A stretch of 64,000 bases of DNA from Pseudomonas extremaustralis (GTDB lineage: Bacteria > Pseudomonadota > Gammaproteobacteria > Pseudomonadales > Pseudomonadaceae), in assembly GCF_900102035.1 (NCBI RefSeq), contig NZ_LT629689.1:124001-188000 (forward strand). The letters run 5' to 3'. Of this stretch, positions 20,129 to 30,739 are shown piece by piece. The position numbers and the translations under genes are program-made. The notes beneath the pieces were generated by a model that was given only the letters and a program-made list of their open reading frames with translations, ran no database searches and had not been told where the DNA came from. Every line of letters starts with the position of its first letter. Positions within the stretch are counted from its first letter, which is position 1.

Positions 20129-20162
20129 TTGGAATTCCCACATTGGATTTGTTCATGGCAAT

Positions 20163-20201
20163 AAAAAAGGCCCGTCACCTTTCAATGAGCGGGCCTTTGT
20201 T
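20163..20201 (-). terminator. Rho-independent terminator after ccoP1
   Basis: On the minus strand AAAGGCCCG...CGGGCCTTTTTTATT forms a strong GC stem with a T tract, 11 bases beyond the ccoP1 stop. It ends the ccoN1O1Q1P1 transcript. Confidence 0.9.
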
Positions 20202-20212
20202 GCTGCTCCGAC

Positions 20213-21190
20213 TTACTGCTCTTCAGCCTTCTTATCCCCATGGGACAGGCTGTAAACATACGCGGCCAGCAGGTGCACCTTGTCATTGCCTTGCAACAGT
20301 TCCTGCGCCGGCATCTGGCCTTGGCGGCCATAGCGGATGGTCTGCTGCAGTTGAGCGAAGCTCGAACCGTAGATGAACGCACCCGGATGGGTCAGGTCGG
20401 GCGCGCCCATGGCCGGGGTGCCTTTGCCTTGTGGGCCGTGGCAGGCTACGCAGTTGGCGGCGAAGAGTTTCTCACCGTTGGCTGCGTCGGCCTTGGTGCC
20501 TTCCGGCAACGGGCGTCCATCCAGTTTGGTCACGACGAATGCAGCCACGTCGCTGACGCCCTGTTCCGTGAGGACATCCAGCCAGGCCGGCATCATGGCA
20601 TGGCGACCTTTCATGATGGTTTCCTTGATGGTCAGCGGCTCGCCGCCCCAACGCCAGTCGGCATCGGTCAGGTTGGGAAAGCCGTAGGCGCCCTTGGCGT
20701 CGGAGCCGTGGCATACCGAGCAGTTGGAGGCGAACAGGCGACCGCCCATCTTCAGGGCTTGCGGGTCCTTGGCGACCTCTTCAATGGGCATCGAAGCGAA
20801 TTTGGCGAAGATCGGCCCGAACTTGGCATCCGACCTGGCCATTTCCTTTTCCCATTCGTGCACGCCTGTCCAGCCGGTCTGGCCGTTGGCGAAGGCGATT
20901 TGCTTGTCGTTGTCGAGGTAGTCGTAGCCCGGCAGCAGGCCTTTCCAGTTGCCCAGGCCAGGGTACAGCGCCAAGTAGCCGAGGGCGAAGACGATGGTGC
21001 CGACGAACAGCATGAACCACCATTTTGGCAGCGGGTTGTCATACTCCTCGATGCCATCGAACGAGTGGCCGACGGTCTCGTCGGTCTGCTCGCTGCGCTG
21101 GCCCCTTTGGGTCGACAGCAGCAGCCAGGTCAGGGCGAAGATGGTACCCAGACTGAGGACTGTGACGTACAGACTCCAGAACGTAGTCAT
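20213..21190 (-). CDS. ccoP1: cbb3 cytochrome oxidase subunit CcoP, first operon
   Basis: CcoP is the membrane-anchored dihaem cytochrome c subunit that passes electrons to CcoO and CcoN. The 325-residue protein has two N-terminal membrane helices (about 5-25 and 55-77) separated by the conserved [14 protein letters not shown] segment, then two haem-c motifs, CSVCH and CVACH. Compared with the second copy (23826-24773) it carries an extra loop, [15 protein letters not shown], before the first cytochrome domain. Its ATG overlaps the ccoQ1 stop by 4 bases. Naming follows the P. aeruginosa convention in which the operon next to ccoG is cco-1. Confidence 0.95.
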   Translation of the reverse strand: MTTFWSLYVTVLSLGTIFALTWLLLSTQRGQRSEQTDETVGHSFDGIEEYDNPLPKWWFMLFVGTIVFALGYLALYPGLGNWKGLLPGYDYLDNDKQIAFANGQTGWTGVHEWEKEMARSDAKFGPIFAKFASMPIEEVAKDPQALKMGGRLFASNCSVCHGSDAKGAYGFPNLTDADWRWGGEPLTIKETIMKGRHAMMPAWLDVLTEQGVSDVAAFVVTKLDGRPLPEGTKADAANGEKLFAANCVACHGPQGKGTPAMGAPDLTHPGAFIYGSSFAQLQQTIRYGRQGQMPAQELLQGNDKVHLLAAYVYSLSHGDKKAEEQ

Positions 21191-21372
21191 TCTTTGTTAC
21201 TCCTAGAAGCTTGCTCGACGTGCTTGATGGCTTCGGGATCATCCGCAAAGGGCAACAGGGTCGCGTCGTCAAACTCTGACTTGCGCTTGGGGCTGAAGAC
21301 CCACAACGCCAGGCCGATAAAGGCCACCATCACCACAACGGTGCCCAGGCCACGAATCATCCCGATATCCAT
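21187..21372 (-). CDS. ccoQ1: cbb3 oxidase subunit CcoQ, first operon
   Basis: CcoQ is a single-helix subunit that stabilises the cbb3 complex. The 61-residue product has one membrane helix ([20 protein letters not shown], about 7-26) followed by [19 protein letters not shown], the family signature. It lies 6 bases after ccoO1 and overlaps ccoP1 by an ATGA junction. Confidence 0.95.
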   Translation of the reverse strand: MDIGMIRGLGTVVVMVAFIGLALWVFSPKRKSEFDDATLLPFADDPEAIKHVEQASRSNKE

Positions 21373-21378
21373 GAAGAA

Positions 21379-21986
21379 TCACCGTTTGCTTTTGATGATG
21401 GTGCCAAGGCCTTGCAGATAGGCCACCAATGCGTCCATTTCGGTCTTGCCCTTCACGGCTGCTGATGCACCGGCGATGTCTTCGTCGGTGTAGGGCACGC
21501 CCAGGGTGCGCAAGACTTCCATCTTCTTCGCGGTGTCCTTGCCGTCGAGCTTGTTTTCCACGAGGAACGGGTACGCCGGCATTTTCGATTCAGGCACGAC
21601 GTTGCGCGGGTTGTACAAGTGCGCGCGCTGCCAGTCATCGGAGTAACGCCCGCCGACACGCGCCAGGTCCGGGCCGGTGCGCTTGGAACCCCACAGGAAC
21701 GGGTGGTCCCACACACTTTCACCGGCGACCGAATAGTGGCCGTAGCGTTCGGTTTCGGCGCGGAACGGACGGATCATCTGCGAGTGGCAGCCGACACAGC
21801 CGTTGGCGATGTAGACGTCGCGACCTTCCAGTTCAAGGGCGGTGCGTGGCTTCATGCCTTCGACCGGCTTGTTGGTGACGTCCTGGAAGAACAGCGGAAC
21901 GATCTGGGTCAGGCCGCCGATACTCACGGCGATGACCATGAAGAAGGCCAGCAGGCCGATATTCTTCTCGACTACTTCATGCTTCA

Positions 21987-21987
<1 letters not shown>
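21379..21987 (-). CDS. ccoO1: cbb3 oxidase subunit CcoO, first operon
   Basis: CcoO is the monohaem membrane-bound cytochrome c subunit. The 202-residue protein has an N-terminal membrane anchor ([24 protein letters not shown]), the haem-c motif CVGCH in [14 protein letters not shown], and the distal methionine region ([12 protein letters not shown]). Its start codon shares one base with the ccoN1 stop (TGATG), so translation is coupled. Confidence 0.96.
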
Positions 21988-23429
<1,442 letters not shown>

Positions 23430-23495
23430 TCTAAGGTTCCACGGTTTAGGTTTTTTTATAGGTCAAATCGGCCGCAAGTATGTAGAAAGCAAGGG

Positions 23496-23514
23496 GTCAT
23501 TGCAACGCAATGAC
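23496..23514. promoter_or_regulatory. Inverted repeat upstream of ccoN1
   Basis: GTCATTGC-AAC-GCAATGAC is a perfect 8-bp inverted repeat with a 3-base spacer that directly abuts the Anr-like site. Its spacing and position suggest a binding site for a dimeric regulator; which one is unknown. Confidence 0.5.
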
Positions 23515-23527
23515 TGACCTGTATCAA
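23514..23527. promoter_or_regulatory. Candidate (weak) Anr box upstream of ccoN1
   Basis: CTGAC-CTGT-ATCAA, or TTGAT-ACAG-GTCAG on the coding strand, has one perfect half-site and one partial one. Its centre is about 91 bases from the ccoN1 start. The weak second half fits an operon that depends less on Anr than cco-2. Confidence 0.5.
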
Positions 23528-23623
23528 TGCGTTCCACGCCAGATTCTGCGCCCTTTCCCTGTTTTGCGTAAGGACAAAATCCGAAATCAAAAGCTGATCG
23601 AGTAGACAGGAAATTTTCAGGGT

Positions 23624-23642
23624 CGCAACGATTGTCGTTGCG
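23624..23642. promoter_or_regulatory. Inverted repeat between the cbb3 operons
   Basis: CGCAACGA-TTG-TCGTTGCG is a perfect 8-bp inverted repeat with a 3-base spacer, the same geometry as the repeat at 23496-23514. It could be an operator or a hairpin in the ccoP2 read-through transcript. Confidence 0.35.
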
Positions 23643-23793
23643 TACGCCAGGATCAGTCCGCTGTGCAAGCAAGCGTAGACCCGAATGGCAGGAGGGGAAA
23701 GTTGTGCTTTAGAGGGGTGCGACACTCGGTCGCGTAGAAGAGGGCGGTTCAGTCAAGCGTAAGCAATGAATCTGTGGCGAAGGAGCAAGAGAG

Positions 23794-23818
23794 CTGCCGC
23801 CCCGAAGCGGGGCGGCAG
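23794..23818 (-). terminator. Hairpin after ccoP2
   Basis: CTGCCGCCCCG-AAG-CGGGGCGGCAG is an 11-bp perfect GC stem 8 bases past the ccoP2 stop. The following minus-strand bases are pyrimidine-rich but not a T run, so termination strength is uncertain. Confidence 0.65.
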
Positions 23819-23825
23819 TCAGCGG

Positions 23826-24773
23826 TTACTGAGCCTGGCTTTCTGGCGTTGCGCCATCAGCGTTATGGGAGAGGCTGTAAACGTAGGCGGCGAGCAAGTG
23901 CACCTTGTCGTTGCCTTGCAACACTTCCTGCGCCGGCATCTGACCTTGGCGGCCATAGCGGATCGTCTGCTGCAACTGCGCCAGACTGGTGCCGTAGATG
24001 AAGCCGGCTGGCAGCGTCAGGTTCGGCGCACCCATGGCTTCCGTGCCGTGGCCTTGCGGACCGTGGCAGGCTACACATGTGGTGTTGAAGGTGGCTTGGC
24101 CAGCGGCCAGGTCGGCGGTGCTGTCAGCCGGCAAAGGCAGTTTGGCCAGATCGTGACGGACATAGGCGGCGACGTTTTTGACGCCCTCGTCGCCCAGCAT
24201 TTCACCCCAGGCCGGCATCGCCGCGTGGCGACCGTTCATGATGGTGGTCTTGATCGTGTCGGCCGAGCCGCCCCAGCGCCAGATATTGTCGGCCAGGTTC
24301 GGGAAGCCAAAGGCGCCCTTGGCATCGGAGCCGTGGCACACCGCGCAGTTGGAAGCAAACAGGCGACCGCCCATTTTCAGCGCTTGCGGGTCTTTCGCGA
24401 CTTCTTCCACCGGCATCGCCGAGAATTTGGCGAAGATCGGCCCGAACTTGGTGTCAGCCTTGGCCATCTCCTTTTCCCACTCTTTGGCCGACGTCCAACC
24501 GTCTTCATAGCCCGGCAGCACGCCTTTCCAGTTGCCCAGGCCCGGATAGAGGATCAGGTAGCCGACGGCAAACACCAGGGTGCCGGCGAATAGCATGAAC
24601 CACCACTGGGGCAGCGGGTTGTCATATTCCTCAATGCCATCGAAGGCGTGGCCCATGGTCTGGTCGACACTGCCCTTGGTCTCGCCCTTGCGGGTGCCGA
24701 TCAAGAGCCAGGTCAGGCCGATCAGGCTGCCGAGGGTCAGTACGCAGATCCATGTACTCCAGAAGGTAGTCAT
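23826..24773 (-). CDS. ccoP2: cbb3 cytochrome oxidase subunit CcoP, second operon
   Basis: This 315-residue dihaem cytochrome c subunit parallels the first copy: two membrane helices, [14 protein letters not shown] between them, and haem-c motifs CAVCH and CVACH. It lacks the [15 protein letters not shown] loop present in the first CcoP and goes directly from PGYEDGW to the cytochrome domain. I chose the ATG at 24773 ([11 protein letters not shown]), which overlaps the ccoQ2 stop by 4 bases; the open frame extends upstream through ccoQ2 in another frame and is not coding there. Confidence 0.95.
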   Translation of the reverse strand: MTTFWSTWICVLTLGSLIGLTWLLIGTRKGETKGSVDQTMGHAFDGIEEYDNPLPQWWFMLFAGTLVFAVGYLILYPGLGNWKGVLPGYEDGWTSAKEWEKEMAKADTKFGPIFAKFSAMPVEEVAKDPQALKMGGRLFASNCAVCHGSDAKGAFGFPNLADNIWRWGGSADTIKTTIMNGRHAAMPAWGEMLGDEGVKNVAAYVRHDLAKLPLPADSTADLAAGQATFNTTCVACHGPQGHGTEAMGAPNLTLPAGFIYGTSLAQLQQTIRYGRQGQMPAQEVLQGNDKVHLLAAYVYSLSHNADGATPESQAQ

Positions 24774-24970
24774 GGCCGGTTGCTCCTTGTTACAGGCTCT
24801 TCTTGAGCGTCGGATGAAGTGGGTTCGTCGGCGAAGGGCAGCAGGCGCGCCTGCTCGAATTCCGCATTGCGCCGATTGTTGAACACCCACAGCGACAGGC
24901 CGATAAAGGCAATGGCCACTACCAGGGTGCCTAGGCCGCGGATGGTGCCCGCATCGAATTCAAATCCCAT
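24770..24970 (-). CDS. ccoQ2: cbb3 oxidase subunit CcoQ, second operon
   Basis: The 66-residue product has the single CcoQ helix ([20 protein letters not shown]) and the conserved [12 protein letters not shown] stretch. It lies 3 bases after the ccoO2 stop and overlaps ccoP2 by an ATGA junction. The C-terminal tail ([15 protein letters not shown]) differs from the first copy. Confidence 0.95.
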   Translation of the reverse strand: MGFEFDAGTIRGLGTLVVAIAFIGLSLWVFNNRRNAEFEQARLLPFADEPTSSDAQEEPVTRSNRP

Positions 24971-24973
24971 GGC

Positions 24974-25582
24974 TCACCTCTTGCTCTTGATGGCGGTACC
25001 GAGCACTTGCAGGTACGAAACCAGCGCGTCCATCTCGGTCTTGCCCTTGAGGCTGGCGACGGCGCCACTGATGTCGTCGTCGGTGTACGGCACGCCAAGG
25101 GTGCGCATCACTTTCAACTTGGTCTCGGTGTGGCTGCTGTCGACCGCAGCGTTCACCAACCATGGGTAGGCCGGCATCTTCGACTCAGGCACTACGTTGC
25201 GCGGGTTGTACAAGTGCGCGCGGTGCCAGTCGTCCGAGTAACGTGCGCCGACGCGTGCCAGATCCGGCCCGGTGCGCTTGGAACCCCACAGGAACGGGTG
25301 GTCCCACACGCTTTCGCCGGCGACCGAGTAATGGCCGTAGCGTTCGGTTTCGGCGCGGAACGGACGGATCATCTGCGAGTGGCACTGTACGCAGCCTTCG
25401 CGGATGTAGATGTCACGGCCTTCCAGTTGCAGCGCGGTGTAGGGCTTCATGCCTTCAACCGGCTTGTTGGTCACGTCCTGGAAGAACAGCGGGACGATCT
25501 GGGTCAGGCCGCCGATGCTCACGGCGAGCACCATGAGCAGCATTAGCAGGCCGACGTTCTTTTCAATCGTTTCGTGTTTCAT
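24974..25582 (-). CDS. ccoO2: cbb3 oxidase subunit CcoO, second operon
   Basis: The 202-residue monohaem subunit has an N-terminal anchor ([24 protein letters not shown]) and the haem-c motif CVQCH in [14 protein letters not shown], where the first copy has CVGCH. The ATG at 25582 is preceded by GAGGAG at ideal spacing; a GTG one codon upstream is less likely. Large blocks are identical to ccoO1 even at DNA level. Confidence 0.96.
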   Translation of the reverse strand: MKHETIEKNVGLLMLLMVLAVSIGGLTQIVPLFFQDVTNKPVEGMKPYTALQLEGRDIYIREGCVQCHSQMIRPFRAETERYGHYSVAGESVWDHPFLWGSKRTGPDLARVGARYSDDWHRAHLYNPRNVVPESKMPAYPWLVNAAVDSSHTETKLKVMRTLGVPYTDDDISGAVASLKGKTEMDALVSYLQVLGTAIKSKR

Positions 25583-25592
25583 CACTGACTCC

Positions 25593-27017
25593 TCAGGCCA
25601 TTTGCGCGACAGGGGCGTCTTCGACAGGTTGTGCCGAGCGCACGGTGCGCCATGTGTTGTATGCCATCAGGAACATGCCGCTGAGGAACACCGCACCGCC
25701 CACCAACCGCACGACGTAGCCTGGGTGGCTGGCCACCAGGGTTTCGACGAAAGAGTAGGTCAGCGTGCCGTCTTCGTTGATCGCGCGCCACATCAGGCCC
25801 TGAGCGATACCGTTGACCCACATCGAGGCGATGTAGAGCACGGTGCCGATAGTGGCCAGCCAGAAGTGCGCGTTGATCAGGCCGACGCTGTACATCTGCT
25901 GGCGACCGAAGACTTTCGGGATCATGTGGTACAGCGCGCCGATGGAGATCATCGCCACCCAGCCCAGAGCGCCGGCGTGTACGTGGCCGATGGTCCAGTC
26001 GGTGTAGTGGGACAGCGAGTTGACGGTCTTGATGGCCATCATCGGCCCTTCGAACGTCGACATGCCATAGAACGCCAGCGAGACCACCAGGAAGCGCAGG
26101 ATCGGGTCGCTGCGCAACTTATGCCAGGCGCCCGACAGGGTCATCATGCCGTTGATCATGCCGCCCCAGCTTGGCGCCAGCAGCACCAGGGACATCACCA
26201 TGCCCAACGACTGTGCCCAGTCCGGCAACGCGGTGTAGTGCAGGTGGTGCGGACCGGCCCAGATGTACAGGGTGATCAGCGCCCAGAAGTGCACGATGGA
26301 CAGGCGATAGGAATACACCGGACGTTCGGCTTGCTTGGGTACGAAGTAGTACATCATCCCCAGGAAGCCGGCGGTCAGGAAGAAACCTACAGCGTTATGC
26401 CCATACCACCACTGCACCATGGCATCCGTCGCACCGCCGTACAGCGAGTAGGACTTGGTCAGGCTGACCGGGATTTCCAGGTTGTTGACGATATGCAGGA
26501 TAGCCACGGTGATGATGAACGCACCGAAGAACCAGTTACCGACATAGATATGCTTGGTGTTGCGCTTGGCCACTGTGCCGAAAAACACAATGGCGTAGGC
26601 GACCCAGACAATGGTGATCAGGATATCGATCGGCCATTCCAGCTCGGCGTATTCCTTGGAACTGGTGTAACCCAGCGGCAAGGTGATCGCTGCCAGGACA
26701 ATGACCAGTTGCCAGCCCCAGAAGCAGAACTGGGCGACTTTCGGCGCGAACAGTTGGGTCTGGCAGGTGCGCTGCACCGAGTAGAAGGAGCTGGCAAACA
26801 GCGCACAACCCCCGAAGGCGAAGATCACCGCGTTGGTATGCAGCGGGCGCAAGCGGCCGAAGCTGGTCCAAGGCAAGTCAAAGTTGAGTGCAGGCCACAC
26901 CAATTGGGCCGCGAGAAAAACCCCGAGCCCCATGCCGACGATGCCCCACACCACCGTCATAATGGCGAATTGGCGGACCACCTTGTAGTTATAGGCGGTG
27001 CTTAATGTAGTGTTCAT
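25593..27017 (-). CDS. ccoN2: cbb3 oxidase catalytic subunit CcoN, second operon
   Basis: This 474-residue catalytic subunit is closely similar to CcoN1 across the haem b, haem b3 and CuB ligand regions ([43 protein letters not shown]). It differs mainly in the N-terminus ([16 protein letters not shown]), around residues 80-150 and at the C-terminus. The upstream TTGATCCCCGTCAA site (27122-27135, coding strand) is the best Anr box in the window. In P. aeruginosa the equivalent cco-2 operon is induced by Anr at low oxygen; the same regulation is inferred here. Confidence 0.97.
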   Translation of the reverse strand: MNTTLSTAYNYKVVRQFAIMTVVWGIVGMGLGVFLAAQLVWPALNFDLPWTSFGRLRPLHTNAVIFAFGGCALFASSFYSVQRTCQTQLFAPKVAQFCFWGWQLVIVLAAITLPLGYTSSKEYAELEWPIDILITIVWVAYAIVFFGTVAKRNTKHIYVGNWFFGAFIITVAILHIVNNLEIPVSLTKSYSLYGGATDAMVQWWYGHNAVGFFLTAGFLGMMYYFVPKQAERPVYSYRLSIVHFWALITLYIWAGPHHLHYTALPDWAQSLGMVMSLVLLAPSWGGMINGMMTLSGAWHKLRSDPILRFLVVSLAFYGMSTFEGPMMAIKTVNSLSHYTDWTIGHVHAGALGWVAMISIGALYHMIPKVFGRQQMYSVGLINAHFWLATIGTVLYIASMWVNGIAQGLMWRAINEDGTLTYSFVETLVASHPGYVVRLVGGAVFLSGMFLMAYNTWRTVRSAQPVEDAPVAQMA

Positions 27018-27096
27018 GGTTCCCCATCCACGGTTCAACCCAAGCAGATGCGGCACTTGGGCTGGAGTTATAGGCAGACTAAATAGCGAGGCAAGC

Positions 27097-27789
27097 ATGG
27101 GCAAAGAGCACAAGGCCAGTATTGACGGGGATCAATGGGCGCGGTGTGTGCAGGAACATGGCTGGCTGTGGGATGCCGCGTCGGGCGCCGAGGGCCGTCC
27201 ACCGGTCACCCTGATCCTGGCCCACGGCGCGGGCGCACCGATGGACTCAGCCTTCATGAGCGACATGGCTGCACGCCTTGCTGCGCATGGCGTCAACGTG
27301 TTGCGCTTCGAGTTTCCCTACATGGCGCAGCGGCGCGTGGACGCAGGCAAACGCCCCCCGAACCCGGCGCCGAAACTGTTGGAGAGTTGGCGCGAGGTGT
27401 ATGCCGAAGTGCGACGCCATGTCGCTGGGAAACTGGCCATTGGCGGCAAGTCCATGGGCGGGCGCATGGCCAGTTTGCTGGCGGACGAATTGGGCGCCGA
27501 TGGGCTGGTCTGCCTGGGCTATCCGTTCTATGCGGTGGGCAAGCCGGAAAAACCCCGGGTCGAGCACCTGGCCGGGCTGAAGACGCCGACGCTGATCGTG
27601 CAGGGTGAGCGCGATGCACTGGGCAATCGGGCGGCGGTGGAAGGGTATGCGTTAGCGCCGGGCATCGAGGTGATGTGGTTGGTGGCCGGCGATCATGATC
27701 TGAAGCCGTTGAAGGCGTCGGGGTTTAGTCATGAGCAGCATTTGGAGGCGGCGGCGGGGAAGGTGGCTGGGTTTCTCGGCGCCTGTTGA
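27097..27789 (+). CDS. Small alpha/beta hydrolase
   Basis: The 230-residue protein is an alpha/beta-fold hydrolase of the compact dienelactone-hydrolase-like group: [13 protein letters not shown] (oxyanion region) near residue 37, nucleophile elbow GGKSMGGRM (Ser near 122), the acid region [12 protein letters not shown], and the catalytic His in AGDHDLKP. This matches the small bacterial family of proteins of unknown substrate often called alpha/beta family hydrolase. The ATG at 27097 is followed by [14 protein letters not shown]. Its first codons contain the Anr box that probably serves the divergent ccoN2, so this gene may itself be subject to binding of Anr within its coding start. Confidence 0.82.
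   Translation: MGKEHKASIDGDQWARCVQEHGWLWDAASGAEGRPPVTLILAHGAGAPMDSAFMSDMAARLAAHGVNVLRFEFPYMAQRRVDAGKRPPNPAPKLLESWREVYAEVRRHVAGKLAIGGKSMGGRMASLLADELGADGLVCLGYPFYAVGKPEKPRVEHLAGLKTPTLIVQGERDALGNRAAVEGYALAPGIEVMWLVAGDHDLKPLKASGFSHEQHLEAAAGKVAGFLGAC
27122..27135. promoter_or_regulatory. Strong candidate Anr box for ccoN2, inside a neighbouring gene
   Basis: TTGAC-GGGG-ATCAA, read TTGAT-CCCC-GTCAA toward ccoN2, matches the Anr/FNR consensus except for one degenerate position. Its centre is 111 bases from the ccoN2 start, giving a leader of about 70 bases if it acts at -41.5. It lies within codons 9-13 of the divergent hydrolase gene. Confidence 0.75.
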
Positions 27790-27793
27790 GGCT

Positions 27794-27836
27794 CTATCGG
27801 GAGCAAGCCCTGTGGTAAGGGGCTTGCTCCCGATAG
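27794..27836. terminator. Bidirectional hairpin between hydrolase and aer
   Basis: CTATCGGGAGCAAGCCC (27794-27810) and GGGCTTGCTCCCGATAG (27820-27836) are perfect 17-bp arms between two convergent genes. It belongs to the GGAGCAAGCCCC palindrome family of these genomes and probably serves as a two-way terminator. Confidence 0.75.
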
Positions 27837-27840
27837 CGAT

Positions 27841-29406
27841 CTACCGGTTAAAACGCTCTACCAGCGAATACTGGGTATGCGCCGTATGCGTCAGCTCTTC
27901 ACTCAATTGCGCCGAGTTCAGCGCTTGCTCTGAGGTTTGATCCGCCAACAGCGCAATGGTGCTGATATTGCGGCTGATCTCTTCGGCCACCGAGCTTTGC
28001 TCTTCGGTGGCTGCCGCGATCTGGGTGGTCATGTCGGTGATGTTGGCTACCGCTTCGCTGATGCCCACCAGCGCCTGGTCCGCCTCCATCACCTTCGCAA
28101 CGCCCTCTTCGGCCTGGCGATGCCCGGCGTCCATGGTTTGTACGGCGGCGGCAGCGGTCTGCTGCAGTTTGGCGATCAGCGTGTGGATCTGCCCGGTCGA
28201 TTCTGCGGTACGTTGCGCCAATTGGCGCACTTCATCGGCCACCACCGCGAAACCACGGCCCATCTCACCGGCGCGGGCTGCTTCGATCGCTGCGTTGAGC
28301 GCCAGCAGGTTGGTCTGGTCGGCAATGCCTTTGATCACGTCGACCACGCCGCCGATTTCGTCGCTGTCCTTGGCCAGTTGGGTGACGGTCACGCCCGTCT
28401 CACCGACGGCCACCGACAGACGCTGGATCGCCTCGCGGGTTTCCCCGGCGATATCGCGACCGCGGCCGGTCAGGCGATTGGCTTCCTGGGTCGCATCTGC
28501 GGTGCGCTGCACATGGCTGGCCACTTCCTGGGTGGTCGCCGCCATCTGGTTGACCGCCGTGGCCACCTGTTCGGTTTCTACGCGCTGACGCTCCAGGCCG
28601 CTGGAGCTGTTATGCGCCAGAGTGTTGGACTGCGCGGCCTGATCGTTCAGGTGTTCGGCGGTGTCCTGCAAGCGCGTGAGACAGGTCTTCAGACGCGCCT
28701 CCTGGCTGAGGATCGACATCTCCAGGCGCGCTTGTGCGCCGCGGCTGTCGGTATACATCTGTGCGATCAACGGATCGGAGGTGGTCTGCTCGGCCAGGCG
28801 CAGGAGGCGCTTGAGGCCGCGCTGTTGCCAGCTCAGGCCCAACAGGCCCAACGGCACCGACAGCCCGGCGGCCAAGGCAAAGCCCCAGTGGGAGTTGAGC
28901 GACGCACCGATCATGAAGCTCAACTGGCTGACCAGGATAAACGGCAGCCAGTCCTGTAGCACCGGCAGCCACTTGTCGCGCCGGGGAATGGCCGACTTGC
29001 CCTGATTGATACGGTGGTAGAGCGCTTCGGCGCGGCGGATCTGCTCAGCGGTGGGCTTGATGCGCACCGATTCGTAGCCGACCACCTGGCTGCCTTCGAA
29101 GACCGGCGTCACATAGGCGTTCACCCAATAGTGATCGCCCGTCTTGCAGCGGTTCTTGACGATGCCCATCCATGGCAAGCCTTGCTTGAGCGTGGACCAC
29201 ATATGCGTGAATACTGCCGCCGGAACATCCGGGTGGCGCACCAGGTTGTGCGGGGCACGGACCAGTTCGTCGCGGGAAAACCCACTGATTTCGACGAAAG
29301 CGTCGTTGCAGTAGGTGATCACACCCTTGGCATCCGTGGTGGAAATCAACCGTTGCTGAGCGGGGAAAGTTCGCTCGCGTTGGGTAACGGGCTGGTTATT
29401 ACGCAT
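27841..29406 (-). CDS. aer: Aerotaxis / energy-taxis receptor Aer
   Basis: Aer senses redox state through an FAD-binding PAS domain and signals to CheA/CheY. The 521-residue protein has an N-terminal PAS domain (about 1-120; [24 protein letters not shown]-like [32 protein letters not shown]), two membrane helices at about 154-195, a HAMP-like stretch, and the highly conserved MCP signalling tip ([30 protein letters not shown]). I chose the ATG at 29406 ([11 protein letters not shown]), the conserved Aer start. In Pseudomonas aer lies beside the cco and anr genes, linking motility toward favourable oxygen with the oxidases. Confidence 0.95.
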   Translation of the reverse strand: MRNNQPVTQRERTFPAQQRLISTTDAKGVITYCNDAFVEISGFSRDELVRAPHNLVRHPDVPAAVFTHMWSTLKQGLPWMGIVKNRCKTGDHYWVNAYVTPVFEGSQVVGYESVRIKPTAEQIRRAEALYHRINQGKSAIPRRDKWLPVLQDWLPFILVSQLSFMIGASLNSHWGFALAAGLSVPLGLLGLSWQQRGLKRLLRLAEQTTSDPLIAQMYTDSRGAQARLEMSILSQEARLKTCLTRLQDTAEHLNDQAAQSNTLAHNSSSGLERQRVETEQVATAVNQMAATTQEVASHVQRTADATQEANRLTGRGRDIAGETREAIQRLSVAVGETGVTVTQLAKDSDEIGGVVDVIKGIADQTNLLALNAAIEAARAGEMGRGFAVVADEVRQLAQRTAESTGQIHTLIAKLQQTAAAAVQTMDAGHRQAEEGVAKVMEADQALVGISEAVANITDMTTQIAAATEEQSSVAEEISRNISTIALLADQTSEQALNSAQLSEELTHTAHTQYSLVERFNR

Positions 29407-29516
29407 AGTTATTCTAATCCGCAAGGCTTTCAGGGAGTATCGGCCAAGGCGGGGGTTTATTTAACTTAATTTTGTACCAATCAGCGGGTCGAACGTCCCG
29501 CGCCTGCGGGGGCGCA

Positions 29517-30308
29517 TCATCCCGCCAGCATCGGATACGTAAACAACCCAAAATGAAGCAAATTCAAACCAAAATGCGTGGCAACCGCCGCACCCAGCCC
29601 GCCAAATCGATAAGCCATGCCGTAACCCACCCCGGCGATGCTCGCTAGTAACACCCAATGCCAGCCCGCGCCCACGTGCACCAGGCCGAATAGCAGCGAT
29701 GCCAGCAGCAGCGCGAGGTTGTCGCCGTAGGGCAGGTGTTTGAAGCGCCGGCTCAGGCCGCCTTGCACGTAGCCGCGGAACAGGGCTTCTTCCACCAGGG
29801 TCACCAGCAGCAGGTTGTTGAGCATCCACAGCCAGGCCTGTTCCGGCCATTTCGGTGCCCAGTTGATAACGCCCAGTAACGTGGCGCCGCCCAGTGCGGC
29901 GATGGCGGTCAGGGTCAGGGCCAGGGCGGTCACGCAGATCGACAGGCGCAGGGCGCGGCGCGCGACGATCCACGGGCAGGCCAGCAGCAGCCAGAAACCG
30001 ATCAGCGGTTTGTCCTGGTTCAGATACATCGAGAAGGGCACGGCGTCGGCGGTCAAGCGTTGCGGGGCGATGCCGCGGCCGTTGTAGAAACCCGGCAGCC
30101 AGTGCATCGCCAGGCTCAGGGCCAGCACGATGAATAAGCCGTGGCCAATGGCGCGCGCCCAAGGGGTCCGTTGCTGGCGTACTGCATATCCGGCAATCAG
30201 CAGCAGGGCCACGGAGACTGCCGCCAGCGCACCCAGTTGGCCGTAGACCAGCGCCAGGACATAGCCGATGGACAGCAGGGCGAGGTACAGCCAGGGCAAA
30301 GTGGCCAT
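29517..30308 (-). CDS. CPBP family intramembrane metalloprotease
   Basis: The 263-residue protein has about eight membrane helices and the CPBP (CAAX protease / bacteriocin-processing) motifs: EEALFRG near residue 170, a downstream FGLVHVG His region, and THFGLNLLHF with the third motif. These residues form the metal-dependent glutamyl protease site of the Rce1/CPBP family; the substrate is unknown. The ATG at 30308 (MATLPWLYLALL) follows AAGGA. It lies downstream of nothing obvious and is separated from aer by about 110 bases. Confidence 0.88.
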   Translation of the reverse strand: MATLPWLYLALLSIGYVLALVYGQLGALAAVSVALLLIAGYAVRQQRTPWARAIGHGLFIVLALSLAMHWLPGFYNGRGIAPQRLTADAVPFSMYLNQDKPLIGFWLLLACPWIVARRALRLSICVTALALTLTAIAALGGATLLGVINWAPKWPEQAWLWMLNNLLLVTLVEEALFRGYVQGGLSRRFKHLPYGDNLALLLASLLFGLVHVGAGWHWVLLASIAGVGYGMAYRFGGLGAAVATHFGLNLLHFGLFTYPMLAG

Positions 30309-30739
30309 GTGAAATCCTTGGAAAAAAACGGACGCTAGTATAGCGAGCGGACTCCACTGCCAAGATGAAAAAGCCGCCATGGGAAAGTGGCTCATGGAGT
30401 GATTGCAAAACATGTCTGCGGCTGGTTATAGTCGGCGCGTCTTCATCTCCTCAAAAGATCAGCCCATGCCTGCATTCCTGTGCATAGCGGTAGTCGATTC
30501 AGCGTCCAGCGCTGTGGTCGTGCCGTGCGGGAACCTTCAGCCTGTGCAGATCAGTCACTACCCCCCACCTGTCAGTAGCACGCCGGTGTACGCAGTCGTA
30601 TCACCGCCGGGTGTCGGCATTTCGGGCTGATCAGCTGATGGCTGTTCCCGTGTGCCTGCCTGAAACAAACCTACTGGGCTGAACCTTCGCGTTTTGGCTT
30701 TTGCTGAATCGGCTTTTTGCCTGATTACAGGTGGTAACC
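30309..30739. other. Long leader region before the DMT exporter
   Basis: No standard gene is visible in these 431 bases. A plus-strand open frame runs to a TGA at 30628-30630 with an ATG at 30466 (MPAFLCIAVVDSASS...), but it lacks a ribosome binding site. Several imperfect inverted repeats occur, for example CCGCCGGGTGTCGGC near 30603 and CTGATCAGCTGATGG near 30627. A T-rich stretch (TTTTGGCTTTTGCTGAATCGGCTTTTTGCC) at about 30691-30720 precedes the exporter. The shape fits a structured regulatory leader; no known riboswitch class is recognised. Confidence 0.45.

Larger units (their letters stand above)
19877..20162. other. Regulatory region between ccoP1 and ccoG
   Basis: No gene is seen. 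The stretch holds two ATCAATTGAT/C repeats 25 bases apart (20013 and 20039), an Anr-like site, a small GCGACC-TTT-GGTCGC hairpin near 19988, and a 10-bp palindrome at 20102-20128. It probably contains the ccoGHIS promoter. Confidence 0.6.
23430..23793. other. Intergenic region between the two cbb3 operons
   Basis: This 364-base stretch holds no convincing gene; the two short minus-strand open frames at 23456-23725 lack start signals and family resemblance. It contains the ccoN1 promoter region with an Anr-like site, two perfect 8-bp inverted repeats (23496-23514 and 23624-23642) and a small GCGACACTCGGTCGC hairpin near 23718. Confidence 0.65.

Noticed and set aside
23456..23725. 89-codon minus-strand ORF between the cbb3 operons
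   Set aside because: Runs through the ccoN1 promoter region and shows no family resemblance or start signal.
30403..30630. 75-codon plus-strand ORF in the DMT exporter leader
   Set aside because: No ribosome binding site and no recognisable family; kept only as a remark within the leader region.
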